64,000 nucleotides of DNA from Salvia splendens (GCF_004379255.2 NW_024598648.1:41020-105019), one strand, 5' to 3'; numbered from the stretch's first letter, positions 9,172 through 20,663 are shown. Numbers and translations: made by a program. The notes: a model not told the origin generated them from the sequence alone.

Positions 9172-11244
9172 TCATCTACCCTCTACAACAGTGATATCAC
9201 TCCAAGAGACTGACGTGGTAGAAGACATCCCTCTTCTAATCTCATCCATACTTGGATGCAAACCAAAACCATTACCCAAATGCATAGCCAAAACCTCTCC
9301 ATTTCTCATCTTCTCCAATAGATAAGCACCCATATCCTCTCCTTCTCCTTCTCCTTCCCCTTCAACCTCATTCCTCCCTTCAAACATCTTCACCACCTGC
9401 CTCATTGTAGGCCTCACCTTGCTATCCGGATGAGCACACAACAGCCCCAGCTGCACCACCCTCTCCGCCTCCTCCACGTCTGCCTCTCCCCTCAATCGTG
9501 CATCCACTAAGTTCCCCAGCTCGCCCCTCCTAAACATCTCCCAAACCCATTCCACCAAGGCCGGCTTCCCCTCCTCGATAGGCCTCCTTCCACACATCAC
9601 CTCCAATACCAACACTCCATATCCGAACACATCTGTCTGCGTTGATGCCCTTCCGCTCCTCACAACCTCCGGCGCTAGGTATCCTATCGTCCCCACCACC
9701 CGTGTGGTCCCTGCAGCCTTGTCGTGGTCATGCATCCTGGCCAGCCCGAAGTCACCTAACCTCGCATTCATGTCCCTGTCCAGCAGCACGTTGCTCGCCT
9801 TGATGTCCCTATGCAGCACCTTCGACTCCCACCCCTCGTGCAGGTATAAGATCCCCGAGGCTACTTGCTTCAGGACTCGTACTCTGCTTTCAAAACCTAG
9901 CATCTTGCTATCATCACACTCAAACACCCTTTGATCAAGACTCCCATTTTCCATGAAATCATACACTAAGATTAGGCTGCCTTTCTCCTTCTTGCACCAC
10001 CCTCTCAACCCCACCAAATTCCGGTGCTTCACTCTCCCAAGGCTCGATATCTCAGCCAAGAACGCCCTCATTCCATCCGCGTTTTCATGGGAGATTCGCT
10101 TTACAGCAACCTCCAACCCCCCATTCAAAACCCCTCTATAAACCTTGCCATTCCCACCAATTCCAATCATATTTTCCTCAGCAAAGCCTTTAGTTGCAGA
10201 GTCAATTTCTTGATAAGAAAGCCTATGAGGCCAGTACTCCATTTCCCAATCCTCCATTTCCTCCCTCTCTCTTCTCTCTCTCCTACTCTTTCTAACAAAC
10301 AAGAACACAAATGCACAACACACAACACCAACAACCAAAACCCCTGACGTTAAACCCGCAACAAAGCCTCTAGTTCTATAAAATGGCGTCCCCGGAAGCT
10401 CAAACGACGGCAATCCGGCAGTAATCAGCCCCTGACTCAGTGAAAAATTCGTATTACTATAGCTCCAAGCTAGAATTTTGTGGCTCTGAGTCATGTTCCC
10501 CGTCGAAGCAGTGAATCCAACATACATTTCATCCTCTAAAACATCAGAAAGATCAATAGACACATTCAACAATGGCCGCGGAGGCCTCTTCACGCCCACA
10601 GGCGCCATCGTAACATTCAATACTCCATCAGAATAATCAATCCAAACTTGATACGTTCTCCCATTATTGAGATCCAACTGTTGGAAGACATCCCCCACAG
10701 ACCAATACCCCGCTTCACTCGAATTGATCGATGTGAGCGAATTCACATCAATTCCAACGTGATTGTCATTGATATCGTCGAATTCATGGTTCCTAAAAAC
10801 ATCAAATTCAACTCCAAACACATGATTGTTAGGGTCTCCGTTGTTGGAGAAATTCAAAAACCCTAGATTCTGCGACGCGGCGGCCTCGATACCTTGGTGA
10901 ATTTCGGCGTTCGGCGCGAAGAGGAAGACCATGCCGTGACCGGCGAGGCGGCCGGGGAAGGGCACCATGGCGAAGATGAAGGAGGTCGAGAATGGGAGGA
11001 CGAGCGATGTGTCGGCATCTTTAGTAGGGATTTTGGAGGGGAGGAGGGCGCGGCCGATCTCGAATCCGGCGTCGCCGGTGAGGGAGAGGATGCCGGAGTC
11101 GAGAGTGGCGTTGCCGTAGCAGGAGACGGAGGAGGAATCGAAGCCGTTGAAGAGGAAATCGACGGCGGAAGTGAATTGGGCGGCGAAGATTGTTGCTATG
11201 GTGAATTGGAGAAGTTGGAAGCTGAGGTGTTTGCGTTTTTTCAT
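9172..11244 (-). CDS. L-type lectin receptor kinase (LecRK-VII-like)
   Basis: Single exon, 690 residues. The open frame extends 63 codons further upstream to 11433, but the Met at 11244 starts a proper signal peptide (basic MKKRKH, then a hydrophobic run to about residue 27), so I use it. Domains: legume-lectin fold about 28-270 (VDFLFNGF start, VGIDVNS metal/sugar-loop region near 163), transmembrane helix about 293-317, kinase about 355-625. Kinase motifs are GIGGNGKVYRG, VAVK (Lys 382), HRD (Asp 480) and DFG (Asp 498), so all catalytic residues are present. The juxtamembrane region is very basic/acidic (RKSRRERREREEMED). An EG repeat (about 627-636) precedes the tail SVSWSDITVVEGR, typical of group VII. 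Role by family: plasma-membrane perception of extracellular (often damage or pathogen) signals. GC is higher than in the flanks, as usual for an intact exon. Confidence 0.95.
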   Translation of the reverse strand: MKKRKHLSFQLLQFTIATIFAAQFTSAVDFLFNGFDSSSVSCYGNATLDSGILSLTGDAGFEIGRALLPSKIPTKDADTSLVLPFSTSFIFAMVPFPGRLAGHGMVFLFAPNAEIHQGIEAAASQNLGFLNFSNNGDPNNHVFGVEFDVFRNHEFDDINDNHVGIDVNSLTSINSSEAGYWSVGDVFQQLDLNNGRTYQVWIDYSDGVLNVTMAPVGVKRPPRPLLNVSIDLSDVLEDEMYVGFTASTGNMTQSHKILAWSYSNTNFSLSQGLITAGLPSFELPGTPFYRTRGFVAGLTSGVLVVGVVCCAFVFLFVRKSRRERREREEMEDWEMEYWPHRLSYQEIDSATKGFAEENMIGIGGNGKVYRGVLNGGLEVAVKRISHENADGMRAFLAEISSLGRVKHRNLVGLRGWCKKEKGSLILVYDFMENGSLDQRVFECDDSKMLGFESRVRVLKQVASGILYLHEGWESKVLHRDIKASNVLLDRDMNARLGDFGLARMHDHDKAAGTTRVVGTIGYLAPEVVRSGRASTQTDVFGYGVLVLEVMCGRRPIEEGKPALVEWVWEMFRRGELGNLVDARLRGEADVEEAERVVQLGLLCAHPDSKVRPTMRQVVKMFEGRNEVEGEGEGEGEDMGAYLLEKMRNGEVLAMHLGNGFGLHPSMDEIRRGMSSTTSVSWSDITVVEGR

Positions 11245-11465
11245 TGTACTGTAGATTTTTAGAGAGATCCCAAAATTTTTAGCAGCTGATTTCTCACTAC
11301 ATATTTTAAAGATAATGATAATATAGAGATGGAATCTGGAAAGGACGGGAAAAGTAATCGTGGTGTAAATTGGACCGCGGAATTTATTTAATGTGCTCGA
11401 ATTTGACTTTGATTCTGTCACTATCAATATCATTGAATCGATTTCAACGCACCTTCACCGCGTTA

Positions 11466-11701
11466 CTTCATCCTTCCCATAATAGACATTACACTTTCCA
11501 CTCCCTCCTTCCCATAATAAACGTTACATTTTCCTTTTTAATTTGTCTCATAAAAGATGTCACATTTCCTCTTTTTTCGCTAAAAGTTCTCTCTCACATT
11601 AATATAAATATACTATTTTCTCTATCCACTAACACAAAACAACGTCTCATAAAATCTCACTTCATTACCCAAGTGTGTCATCTTTTATGGGACGGAAGGA
11701 G
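11466..11701. mobile_element. Stowaway-type MITE with duplicated left end
   Basis: The right end ATGGGACGGAAGGAG is followed by TA (11702-11703). The left end CTTCATCCTTCCCATAATAG (after TA at 11464-11465) is repeated 35 bp further in as CTCCCTCCTTCCCATAATAA. Standard Stowaway termini and TA target. Confidence 0.75.
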
Positions 11702-11799
11702 TACTACTCTCCTTCACAGCTAAAATAACATTCTTTCCGACTTATTTTGAAAAAATAACAATAAATAATTAAAATAAAATAAAAACGATTAAAAACATC

Positions 11800-11930
11800 A
11801 ACATCCGTATTCAAGCTAATATATAAATCAAAACGAAAAGCACTAAAACGTTTGTCAAACAAAAGTGATGCTCGCATAAGAAGCTCATATAAAGTACCTA
11901 GCATATCATTACTCACCATACTAAATAGAC
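11800..11930. mobile_element. Relic of the foldback family seen at 52.5-52.9 kb
   Basis: The stretch AAGTGATGCTCGCATAAGAAGCTCATATAAAGTACCTAGCATATCATTACTC matches, with substitutions, the right arm of the foldback element at 52536-52924 (read here in short: GTGGTGCTCACATAAGGAG and GTAGCATATCATTTCTC). Only one arm is recognisable. Confidence 0.6.
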
Positions 11931-12129
11931 AAATGCTCATAATTAATAATTTGTGAGTTTTATATAACACAATTTCCTATAACCTTATAGAAATAACGAT
12001 ATACTCTTCGGAGACATCATAAGATAAATAAGTGATATATTGATCTAATTCCTCCATTATTACATGATTCGTATTGTTTTTGAAACTGATTTTAAAACGT
12101 TCCAAAATAAGTAACACTTTTAATCTTTG

Positions 12130-12450
12130 TTACATGGATCTTTCTCTTACTTTGTCCTTATTTGCTTAATTATTATTTTAAAAAAAATAACTCCTATACG
12201 AATAATGAAATTACAAATAAACTACAATACTATAGAAAGGTACATGGATCTTTCTCTTACTTTGTCTTTAATTGCTTAATTATTATTTTTTTAAAAAAAT
12301 TAACTCCTATACGAAGGAGAAAAAAAAATTAAAATTAACTCCTATACTAAGGAGGAAATTACTCTTTAATTGCTTAATTATTATTTTTTTAAAAAAATTA
12401 ACTCCTATACGAAGGAGGAAAAAAAATAAAATTAACTCCTATACGAAGGA
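12130..12450. repeat. Tandem/dispersed duplications of the SINE 3' tail
   Basis: TACATGGATCTTTCTCTTAC occurs twice, at about 12132 and 12241. TTGCTTAATTATTATTTT followed by AACTCCTATACGAAGGAGG recurs three to four times between 12165 and 12450. The ACTCCTATACGAAGGAGG unit is the same tail motif found next to the second SINE at 30.06 kb. Confidence 0.75.
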
Positions 12451-12555
12451 GGAAATTACAACTGATGTTACAACTGATGTCAAGAGGGCTCAAACTCGGC
12501 ACCTCATACAATAATGTCTAAGCTCCTTGCCGTTAGGACAAAGGCTCTGGACGTC
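12432..12555 (-). mobile_element. tRNA-derived SINE, degenerate
   Basis: Read on the minus strand the head carries a degenerate A box (TGTCCTAACGG near 12545-12530) and B box (GAGTTTGAGCCC, 12498-12487), then a tail GTAATTTCCTCCTTCGTATA. The same organisation and tail motif occur in the better-preserved copy at about 30055-30190, which supports a single SINE family. Confidence 0.65.
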
Positions 12556-13438
12556 TTTATTTGCTTAATTAACAAAACACACATTTTCTTTTTGACGTAA
12601 AAATATTGAAACTTTGATTTTTTGTCTCACGCCGATTTAGTAGTGGAGCATATTTCTTCTATTTATGACGGGATAACCCTCATCTTATTAGACATTTGAA
12701 GAGAATGAGTGACTCATTTCTACACAATATCGGAGTAGACGCAAGTCGATATGGATTTTTTTTAATTTCATGTGTAGAAGTCATTAGTCCGAAAAAAAAA
12801 ACGTATCCCTATTAGATACAACGTATTGGTGGATAACTCTCCTTATTATGAGATTTTTTTAAGAGTTAGTGACTCATTTCAATAAAAAAAATGTCAAATT
12901 TAAAAAGAGACGAAGGTACTCTCCGTCCATAGAAATAGTATGTCACTTAGGACTAACAAGAGTTTTAATGCGTAATTAGTAAAATTTAAGATAATGGAAA
13001 AGAAATAGTTGAAATTGGATAGAAAATGTGGGGTCCATAAAATTGAAGTAGAAAAAAAATGTTATACAATATGGACTAGAAAAGAATAAATATAACCTAA
13101 TTTTATGGATCAGTAAGTATTTATTGGCAGTTTGATTGGGAGTTATTGCATAAATAAGACGTAACAAATCATGTCGACATGGTATTAGACGTGTTACTTG
13201 ATCTAAAAGTTTGAGGATTATGATTTTGTTCATTCGAGTCAAAGATATACAATCAAATTGGATTAATTTATTCAATGGTTGAATTCTGTCGAAAATAAAC
13301 GTATCGATCTAGTCACGGCCATCCAAATTAAGAAATCCATTGCCAAATCTTTTAAATTTTTAAAGAAATATCCTACTATTTGTGTACAGTTTCGCAATTG
13401 CTTAACGTCAAACCGAACATAATACTGAAGTGGAGTAA

Positions 13439-13658
13439 GAGTTTCCACAATAGAGGCGCCGCGGCGGGGAGAGAGCGTCGAGAAGGCGGCGGTGGACGAG
13501 GCAGAGCGGCGGTCGCGCGGTGTCAAAAACGTTTTTTTTTCTTTTTCTTAATGTATTTTGTAATGATGTGGCGGAAGAGTTTTTTGTGGCAGTGCTGACT
13601 ATGTGGACAAGTTTTTTATGGCTGTAGCGTGACTGTTTTGTCTTATTGTGGACACTCT
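13439..13658. mobile_element. Tourist/Harbinger-type MITE
   Basis: Left end AGAGTTTCCACAATAGAGG and reversed right end AGAGTGTCCACAATAAGAC form imperfect inverted repeats with the CCACAATA core shared by other elements here. The target duplication is unclear. A short GC-rich segment (GCGCCGCGGCGGGGAG) lies inside. Confidence 0.65.
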
Positions 13659-13677
13659 TAGTACTCCTTCAGCCTTA

Positions 13678-14213
13678 GAGCATCCACAATGGAACGCCCT
13701 ATCCTCCACCACATCAGCATTTATCCTCCACCCCATCCACCTGTGAGACGCCCTATAGTTTTAACTCCTATTTATATATATTTTTTATGTTTGCAAATAT
13801 ATCAATTAACAAAAATAAATATAAAAACACCACAATTAAAGGTAAATCCTATCGTGAGAATTTATTTTTTATATTTTGTGTTTGCAAATATGGAAAATCG
13901 TCGGAATTTATTATTGAATTTAGAGAGAAATTGAGATAGGGAAGAGAGTGGAGAGAAAAGTGTGAAATGAAGTAAAAAAAATAGTAATATATATATAAGA
14001 AAATATATATAAAAAAAGAAAAATATGTTGCATCGTCCGGACCCCCGCAATGGGGCAGAGGATAGTCCGGAGGATGCAAAAATTGCATGGTCGTTCGCGG
14101 ACGATGGATAGGGCGTGGAGGATGGGGGGAGCATCGTCCGCCCCCCTGCAGTGGCGGACGATAGGGTGGAGGATGCATCGGGCGGGCTATCCTCCGCCCT
14201 ACTGTGGATGCTC
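13678..14213. mobile_element. Harbinger-type MITE, TTA target site
   Basis: Begins GAGCATCCACAATGG and ends CTGTGGATGCTC, flanked by TTA at 13675-13677 and at 14214-14216. The GC-rich subterminal repeats (ATCCTCC, GGACGATGG) contrast with an AT-rich centre. 536 bp, no transposase. Confidence 0.85.
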
Positions 14214-14431
14214 TTAATGTATATAACCCCTTCCATAGATAGCACAAAATTTTATATAGTTTTATTTTGTGTGTTAGATGAAGATAATAAAGTAAATAAA
14301 AATAAAATAAAGATAACGATATTTCTATTTTTAGTAATTAGTTAATTTAGTTAGAACAAATTAAAAAAGAAAGTGTGTCATCTTTGATGGGACGGAGTGG
14401 GTAATTGTTATTCCTAAGCTTAATTGTTTAA

Positions 14432-14688
14432 AAGCATCTCCAATCATATACCAAATCTCATTTTTAGTGTAGAAAACTTTTCTAATTATAATTCAAAATC
14501 AAACTCATTTTTACATTTTTCTATAAAATAACGTCAAATGTGGAGCCACTACATAAACTTTGTTAGACATATAATAGACAATAGTGTAAAATTTTAGTCT
14601 GATATAAATAGTTGGAGTAAAATTACTTTTTTTTGTGACATACACTCAAAATTGAGTTTGAATTTGGTGAAAATAGTTAGAGATGCTC
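14432..14688. mobile_element. Tourist-type MITE, TAA target site
   Basis: Left end AAGCATCTCCAATCATA and right end TAGAGATGCTC are inverted copies. TAA occurs on both sides (14429-14431 and 14689-14691). 257 bp, non-coding. Confidence 0.75.
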
Positions 14689-14777
14689 TAAAACCATTGC
14701 CAACCATACTCTAAACTCAAACCCATTTAGGGTTTTATAGCGTAACAACACCAAATATAGTGCTACTATAAAAAAAA

Positions 14778-14900
14778 TGATACATTGCAATCAGCTAATT
14801 TTTATTTAATTAATGTGAACTAAAACATGATCAATAATTTGATACATTGCAATCAGCTAATTTTTATTTAATTAGTGAACTTAAACATGATCAATAAATT
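14778..14900. repeat. 61-bp tandem duplication
   Basis: GATACATTGCAATCAGCTAA begins both copies, and both end near ACATGATCAATAA. They differ by a few bases only. Confidence 0.85.
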
Positions 14901-15014
14901 ATAATAACAAAATGAAAAAAATGAAATCTAATAATTAGGTAAATAATACTACTACCGTCCTATCTAAGATGACACAGTTTTTTTCCGCACGTGTTTTGAG
15001 ACCTATTTAAAGTA

Positions 15015-15090
15015 TCTATACATATATAAAAGGTGAGTTTTGGGACATTTTGAATAGTAATTTTGTATAAGGGATGTAAATGTAATTAAT
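15015..15090 (+). mobile_element. Second Helitron-like 5' terminus
   Basis: TCTATACATATATAAAAGGT, preceded by A and followed by GAGTTTTGGGA, is nearly identical to the 5' end of the Helitron at 16716. I do not find its own hairpin/CTAG end before 16716, so it is either truncated or the outer part of a nested arrangement. Confidence 0.55.
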
Positions 15091-15611
15091 AAAAGCGATT
15101 AAATTATCTTTCACTAAAATTCATAAAATTTTGGTACGCACAATTTTAATTCATGCGGCAGTTTCTATCTTCAAATATAAAAATTGATTATGAATTATTG
15201 TCATAATTATCCACTCTCTTAACAGTTATAAATACTATAATTGTATTATCCACTCTCTTGACAGTTATGAATTATATTACGATTCAAAAATACTACTACA
15301 TAACCTAATCAATGAATTGGCAATTGTAAATTAATGGCATTCATTCAAAGACCACTATATACGTTTTTTTTTTCAATAATGTTCATGACTGTACATTTAT
15401 TATAATAATAATAATAATAATATAATAATAATAATAATTTCATAAGTCATGCGAATGATAATTCTTTGATATTTGTAACTCCCAAAATAGGACGACTTCT
15501 CAATACTCTACGTCTATAAATTTGTAGCATGTGTAAGATTACAATTCACTTTTTTATTGTCTTCCCTTATTGCATTCTAATTTTTAAAAATTATGGAATT
15601 CACTTTCCTAA

Positions 15612-15703
15612 ACCGTCTACAACCTAGCAATACTTCGTCATCCATTCGAGTCTGATGCCCGTCTACAACCTAGCAATACTTCGTCATCCATTCGAGTCTG
15701 ATG
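15612..15703. repeat. 46-bp tandem duplication
   Basis: CCGTCTACAACCTAGCAATA through CATTCGAGTCTGATG is present twice in succession without differences, so it arose recently. Confidence 0.85.
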
Positions 15704-16077
15704 CGTGCGTGTTTGTGAATTCATGAAACATGGAGAGAAATCCAATGTAATCTCCTTGGAATGTGTTTTCCACGACCGTGTGGTATAAGTGTTGTTTCTT
15801 ATCTTATTACGTTTTTTAGTTATTTATCTAAAACCATTAATTGTTTATTTTTTCCATTTGTTGGTGATGAGTATATTTTAAAGTTAAGGGTTTAGGATTT
15901 AGTTTTCAAAGGAAGAAGAGAATGGAGTCGTCTGCTGGCGACGTAGCGGTCAACAGCTGGCTAGCAACGGTGGCATAGTCCTAACCAACTACGGCGCATT
16001 AGGGTTTTAAATATTAGTAGTAATACGTTGTTTATTTAATCGCAATTGTCTTTGCTAACTGAATAGTGCCTTTTGCT

Positions 16078-16617
16078 ATTTATAAGCCTATAATTCATCC
16101 TTAATTATGAATTGAGTTTTTATATATGTAGAAGATTAGTTTGGGAAGAAATAGGATGAATTCCATGAATTACATCATAACAATTTTAAAATTATGCCAT
16201 AATTTAAGTTTCACTTTTAATGCATAAAGTTAAAAGTATTGTTTCACCTTTTCTCATCTTAATTATGAATTGAATGTATGTATAAAATTCTAATAAATGT
16301 TGGGTACATCAATATGTATAAAGTATACCAATTTACAAAAAAGTTAATTATATAAATAAATGACTCACAATTTTTCTATTTATAAACGTATAACCCATCT
16401 TAATTATGAATCGGATGTTTATATGCATATAGAATGAATTTTGGAAGAAATAACATGAATTTCATTATAATAATTTTAAAATTATGCCATAACTTTTGTT
16501 TCGATTTTTATGCATAAAGTTAAAAGTTTCTTTTCAGTTTTTCGCATCTTAATTACGAATTAAATGTACATAACAAATTCTAATAAAAGTTAGGTATAAC
16601 AATATGCATAAATTACA
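16078..16617. repeat. Direct repeat, ~300-bp period, two diverged copies
   Basis: TATTTATAAGCCTATAATTC starts the first copy and TATTTATAAACGTATAACCC the second. Both continue through AATTTTAAAATTATGCCATAA, ATGCATAAAGTTAAAAGT and AAATTCTAATAAA. AT-rich and non-coding. Confidence 0.75.
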
Positions 16618-16715
16618 AATTGCTATTGTTTCACTTTTGATTGAAAATCAGGTCATTTTAAAATTATGCTAAATGTGAGGTTATTTGTTGAAATAAATGT
16701 GAAGTTATTTATCTA

Positions 16716-18006
16716 TCTATACATATATAAAGGGGGAGTTTTGGGAGTATTTATGAAATTATCATTTAAGCTTAAATATATAATTTAAATATTACAATCT
16801 AGACATTTAAAAATAAAAACTTTCTCACAAAGGTGCGTAGTGTGCAGCTACAAGCGGTCAAATATAATTAAAAAAAATGTGTTTTGTCTCTTCACTTCCA
16901 CTTGAATAATTTGAAAGGTCACAAGATATAAAGGATATTTATTATTAATTTAATTTACAATAAATAATACTATACCATTGAGTTACTATCAAATCTTCTA
17001 TAAATATCAATTCTATTAATCAAAAAAATACTATTTCAGTAAATATGCTTCTGTCCGTCAAATCATGTGGAGTATTATCTTTATCTCCCAGTTATTTAAT
17101 CTAATTTATTTTTTTAATTATGTTATTTTACTTTTGATGCTTATCGTATTTTAGTTTCTTATCTTTCCTTTTTATTATTATATTTTATTCTATTCATTAT
17201 ATTATTGCAAACAATTAAAAAATATATGTGGGCAACTATTTTGTAAAATCTTCACTTATTTTTGCAGGTATACTTTTGCCTTGAGAAATTTGATAACATT
17301 TAAATAACGCTTAGTTTTTAATTTTTGGAAATTAAAAGGTTTTAAAATTTTAAATAATAGGTGTAGAGAGTGAAAAAGTTTTGAGGAGTTATCTTCTATT
17401 TTTTGGACTATAAATATATGATATTTGGTAATTTATCCACTCACATATTTTTTTCATCACGTTTTTCACTCCTTTCATATTTTTCAATCTCTTCATATTG
17501 TTTAACATGAAGTTATGATATTCTTTTTATTTTTTTCTATTATTAAAGTTTGTTTTAAAGTGATTAACAAAGTAAAGTTGAACTGGGACGGAGGGAGGAT
17601 TTTATTATATTTGGCTCATTTGTTGGTCATGATGATTATATTTTAACGTTAAGGGTTTAAGATTTAGGTTTCAAGGTTTGGGTTTTTAGAGTATTATGGT
17701 CACTATATTGCAATGTAATGAAGCTCGACTATAATAAAGTATAGTACTAATTTAAATGGATACAGAATACAAAAAAGATTATACACAATTTTGTGACAAT
17801 ATTATTCTGCGTCGGCGCTTTTATACTTCAAAATACAATTTTAAAACCTTTTTGAGGTTTGAAAAGCTATCGTCCAATTTTAAAACTTGCAATACTACCA
17901 ATTTGTTTTCGGAATCAAAACTTGATCTTGTGTTAATCAATTAACAATTTAAAATAGTATGATAATAAAATATTTCGTCGTGCATCGCACGTGGGCTAAA
18001 ACTAGT
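16716..18006 (+). mobile_element. Non-autonomous Helitron
   Basis: The 5' end TCTATACATATATAAAGGGG follows an A. The 3' end is a short hairpin (CGTGC-ATC-GCACG, about 17979-17991), then GGGCTAAAACTAGT, followed by T. This is the Helitron signature: TC at the start, a hairpin about 10 bases before CTAG(T/R) at the end, inserted between A and T. 1291 bp, no Rep/helicase. An internal Stowaway fragment (GGGACGGAGGGAGG) lies near 17584. Confidence 0.7.
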
Positions 18007-19205
18007 TAGTTTTAATGTATTAGATTGTGAGGATGTAATCAATTGATAACAAATTAGCAATTCAAAATTGAGATCAATTTTTAACCATTAGATTAGAAGA
18101 TTTAGTGGTTGATATAATGAAAAATGAATTATATTTTAAATTTAAATAATTATAAAATAAAATTATCCTAAAATTTTAAATTTATGTAACTCTCTTGATT
18201 TAAATTATTTTTTCGCATAAAATATATCAAAGTAAAGGTAATTTTATAAGGATTCTAACGAGATATCAATTGCATATGTTACGACGACGTTCGGATGATG
18301 AAATTTGATAATTTTTATTTCAGTTTTCGTATATGTTGATAAACATATTTTTTTATCGACAAATACATCAAAAATATTTCGATATTATGCATGTAAAATC
18401 TCAATAAAATTGTGTTGATATTTTTGTGTACTTGTGTTAAAATACTCATGTCATTGTGTTGATATTTGTAATACACAATGTTGATATAAAAATACACAAT
18501 GATTATGATATGATAACAGAATAACGGTCTTACCCTTTTGTTGATATTTTGTCTACTATTTATTGAAATTCGTTAGATTTAATCTCATCCACTTAAAATC
18601 TAAGGGTGAAGATTTAGTCTTGATTTAGATTATGATGCTATAAGTAATACTAAGAGCACCCTTAGATTGTGAATGTAAAAAGTTGATGGAATGTGATGTC
18701 AGTATACTAAAAGTAGAATAAAGTAGATGGTTCTATAAATTGTGGACAACTCAAAATGACAAAATGGTTCTTTAAATGGTAGGCAAAGGGAGTAATTAAA
18801 ATTGAAAGAATAGTTCAATAATTTTTTTAAAAAAATATATCTCTCTTACTTTATCAATTATGATGCATTAAAATCTATTCTCAACCAAGAGTGCATATTC
18901 TCGTGAGATAGAAGGAGTATTTTGGATCTGAGAAAATATAATATGAATATTAAATACATCTAAAATATAAAAACTTTCCTTAATTTTTTTGACCTTTGTT
19001 TCCTTTATTGAAGTTTTTGAGTATATAGCAAAAAAAATCGATACATATAAAATTGAAGATTTCGCATAATTCATTATAATGCTAGCAAAGCTTAAATTAT
19101 GACCAACTTTATTACTTGGGTAAATTGTTGGTGAAGTTTAAAGACAAAATAAAATTTTATTAGCATATTATGAGAATAACTTAAATTTCCTTAGCATATT
19201 AATTA
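18007..19205. other. AT-rich intergenic, nothing recognised
   Basis: No reading frame with recognisable content and no clear element borders. A CACAATGTTGATAT-type motif recurs around 18430-18500. Confidence 0.4.
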
Positions 19206-19637
19206 GAGCATCCTCAACGGTGATTGCTGGGACGGACAGCGTCCGTGCCGACGGCGCGACAGCTCCTCGTCCGCCGCTGCATTCTTGCCAACGACACGGC
19301 GTTGCTCGATACATCGAGCACATCTGTGCCGCTGAGCAGGGAGATGTGGCAGCACACAATTGGCCAACCGCTTAGCCGTTGGCATTTTTCATTTTTTTTA
19401 TAAAAAATCAAATTTTAATTTAAAAATCATTTTTTTTTAAATATTTTCCCACTTCCCATTAAATTATATCCGTTTTGTCACCGCTTTTAATTTATTTTTC
19501 AATTTTTTCCCAAAATTCACATTTTTCATCTATAAATACCCCTATTTCCACACAAAAAATCTTACACCACACTATACAATTCTCATCTAAATTCTCTCAT
19601 CAATTCTCAATCTTTCACTTCACTCTTGTAAAAAAAA

Positions 19638-20643
19638 ATGTCCGGCTCCGACGATAACCCCTCCGGCTCCCGTGTTTGGAACCACGAATGGTTCCCTAGT
19701 CCGGAAACGGAATTCTCGCCCCCTCCTCTAACCCAAGGTTCTCAAATTCCGTGTGGCTACCGTCCTTACCCGGTGGACGAGCAAGATGCCCCTGATGGGC
19801 GATAGGGGTGGGCACCCGAACAAGGATTGGGAGGGAGGGAGCGGCGACTCCCCAAACTTCTCATATTCCTCATCCTCGTAGCACTCGTGTCATGGGTCGT
19901 GGCTGCAATCCTCACGTCCGCACCTCGTACACTCCGAGGGAGATGGATATGATGTTCAAAGCCTATTTGTAAATATTCGAAGATCCGGAGGTTGGCACGA
20001 ACCAAACCGGAGATAGGTTTTGGTTCCGCGTCTCTCGCCGGTACAATGCCACCCGACCGGAGGGAACCATCGAGCGCAATGAGAGTATGGTGCTCAATGC
20101 CATCTTCAGAGCCAACGAATAAATCCAAAAGTTCCAGGGGATTTACCACCAGGAACAGGAGTCGGCGGGGAGCGACAAGAGCTAGCTCGATATCACAGTG
20201 CCTCCATGGCGACCTACCAATCTTGTTATTACAAAGCATTCAAGTACCTCAGCGCTTGGCAGGAGATGCGTACGCATTCGAAGTATAAGTGAGGCTTATC
20301 ATCCTCCTCCAGCTCCTCCAACAAACGGTCGAAGTGGTTATCCGACGTCGGCTCGGATGATGTGGCTAGCCAGCCTGCCGCAGCTAACTTGGGTAGCGCC
20401 TACGCCGGCCCGAGTAGTTCCCAACGCCGGCCGCAAGGAAGGAAACAGGCGGCGGCCAACCACCGTCGCGTCGCTGCAGCTCCCGCTCCTGCTCCCTTTG
20501 TGCCACCTCAACCGCCCACCAACTCGTTGTGGACTCTTTTGGCTCAACTCAATATGGCCAATACGTCGCACATGTCTCCCGAGCAACTTGATGCACGTTA
20601 TGCAATGATACGAGGTCTCCGAAAAACATTGGGGATAGAATAG
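19638..20643 (+). pseudogene. Harbinger ORF1 relic (Myb/NAM-associated type)
   Basis: Starts MSGSDDNPSGSRVWNHEWF and stays open into DEQDAPDGR before a TAG at about 19803. Later pieces in shifting frames include an RFWFRVSRRYNA-like helix, SKWLSDVG, and the terminal frame 20362-20643 with PSSSQRRPQGRK, NSLWTLLAQLNMAN and LGIE. This architecture (trihelix/Myb-like domain followed by a NAM-associated C terminus) is the DNA-binding ORF1 partner of PIF/Harbinger transposases. Host databases often label such proteins glutathione S-transferase T3-like. Several stops and frameshifts make it non-functional. Confidence 0.7.
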
Positions 20644-20663
20644 TCTTCCACGAAGGTATTTTA

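Larger units (their letters stand above)
11245..13438. other. Intergenic: lectin kinase promoter then repeat debris
   Basis: No supported gene. The first ~200 bp is the promoter/5' UTR of the lectin receptor kinase. The rest holds a Stowaway, a half-copy of the long-TIR foldback family (about 11800-11930) and the SINE/tandem block at 12130-12555. An isolated Stowaway-like end (CTCCGTCCATAGAAATAG) lies near 12919. Confidence 0.5.
14214..16715. other. Repeat-rich intergenic stretch
   Basis: No gene supported. Contents: a Stowaway right end (GATGGGACGGAGTGGGTA, about 14385), the MITE at 14432-14688, a 61-bp tandem pair, a (TAA)n run at about 15398-15440, a 46-bp tandem pair at about 15612-15703, a Helitron-like 5' end at 15015 and a ~300-bp direct repeat at 16078-16617. 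Confidence 0.5.

Noticed and set aside
10894..11262. 122-codon plus-strand frame rich in Glu/Gly
   Set aside because: Antisense shadow of the lectin-domain coding sequence.
11245..11433. N-terminal extension of the lectin receptor kinase frame
   Set aside because: It has no family similarity and would bury the signal peptide that starts at the internal Met at 11244.
20198..20608. Overlapping long frames in several registers around the first Harbinger ORF1
   Set aside because: They are fragments of one decayed ORF1 or its antisense, not separate genes.
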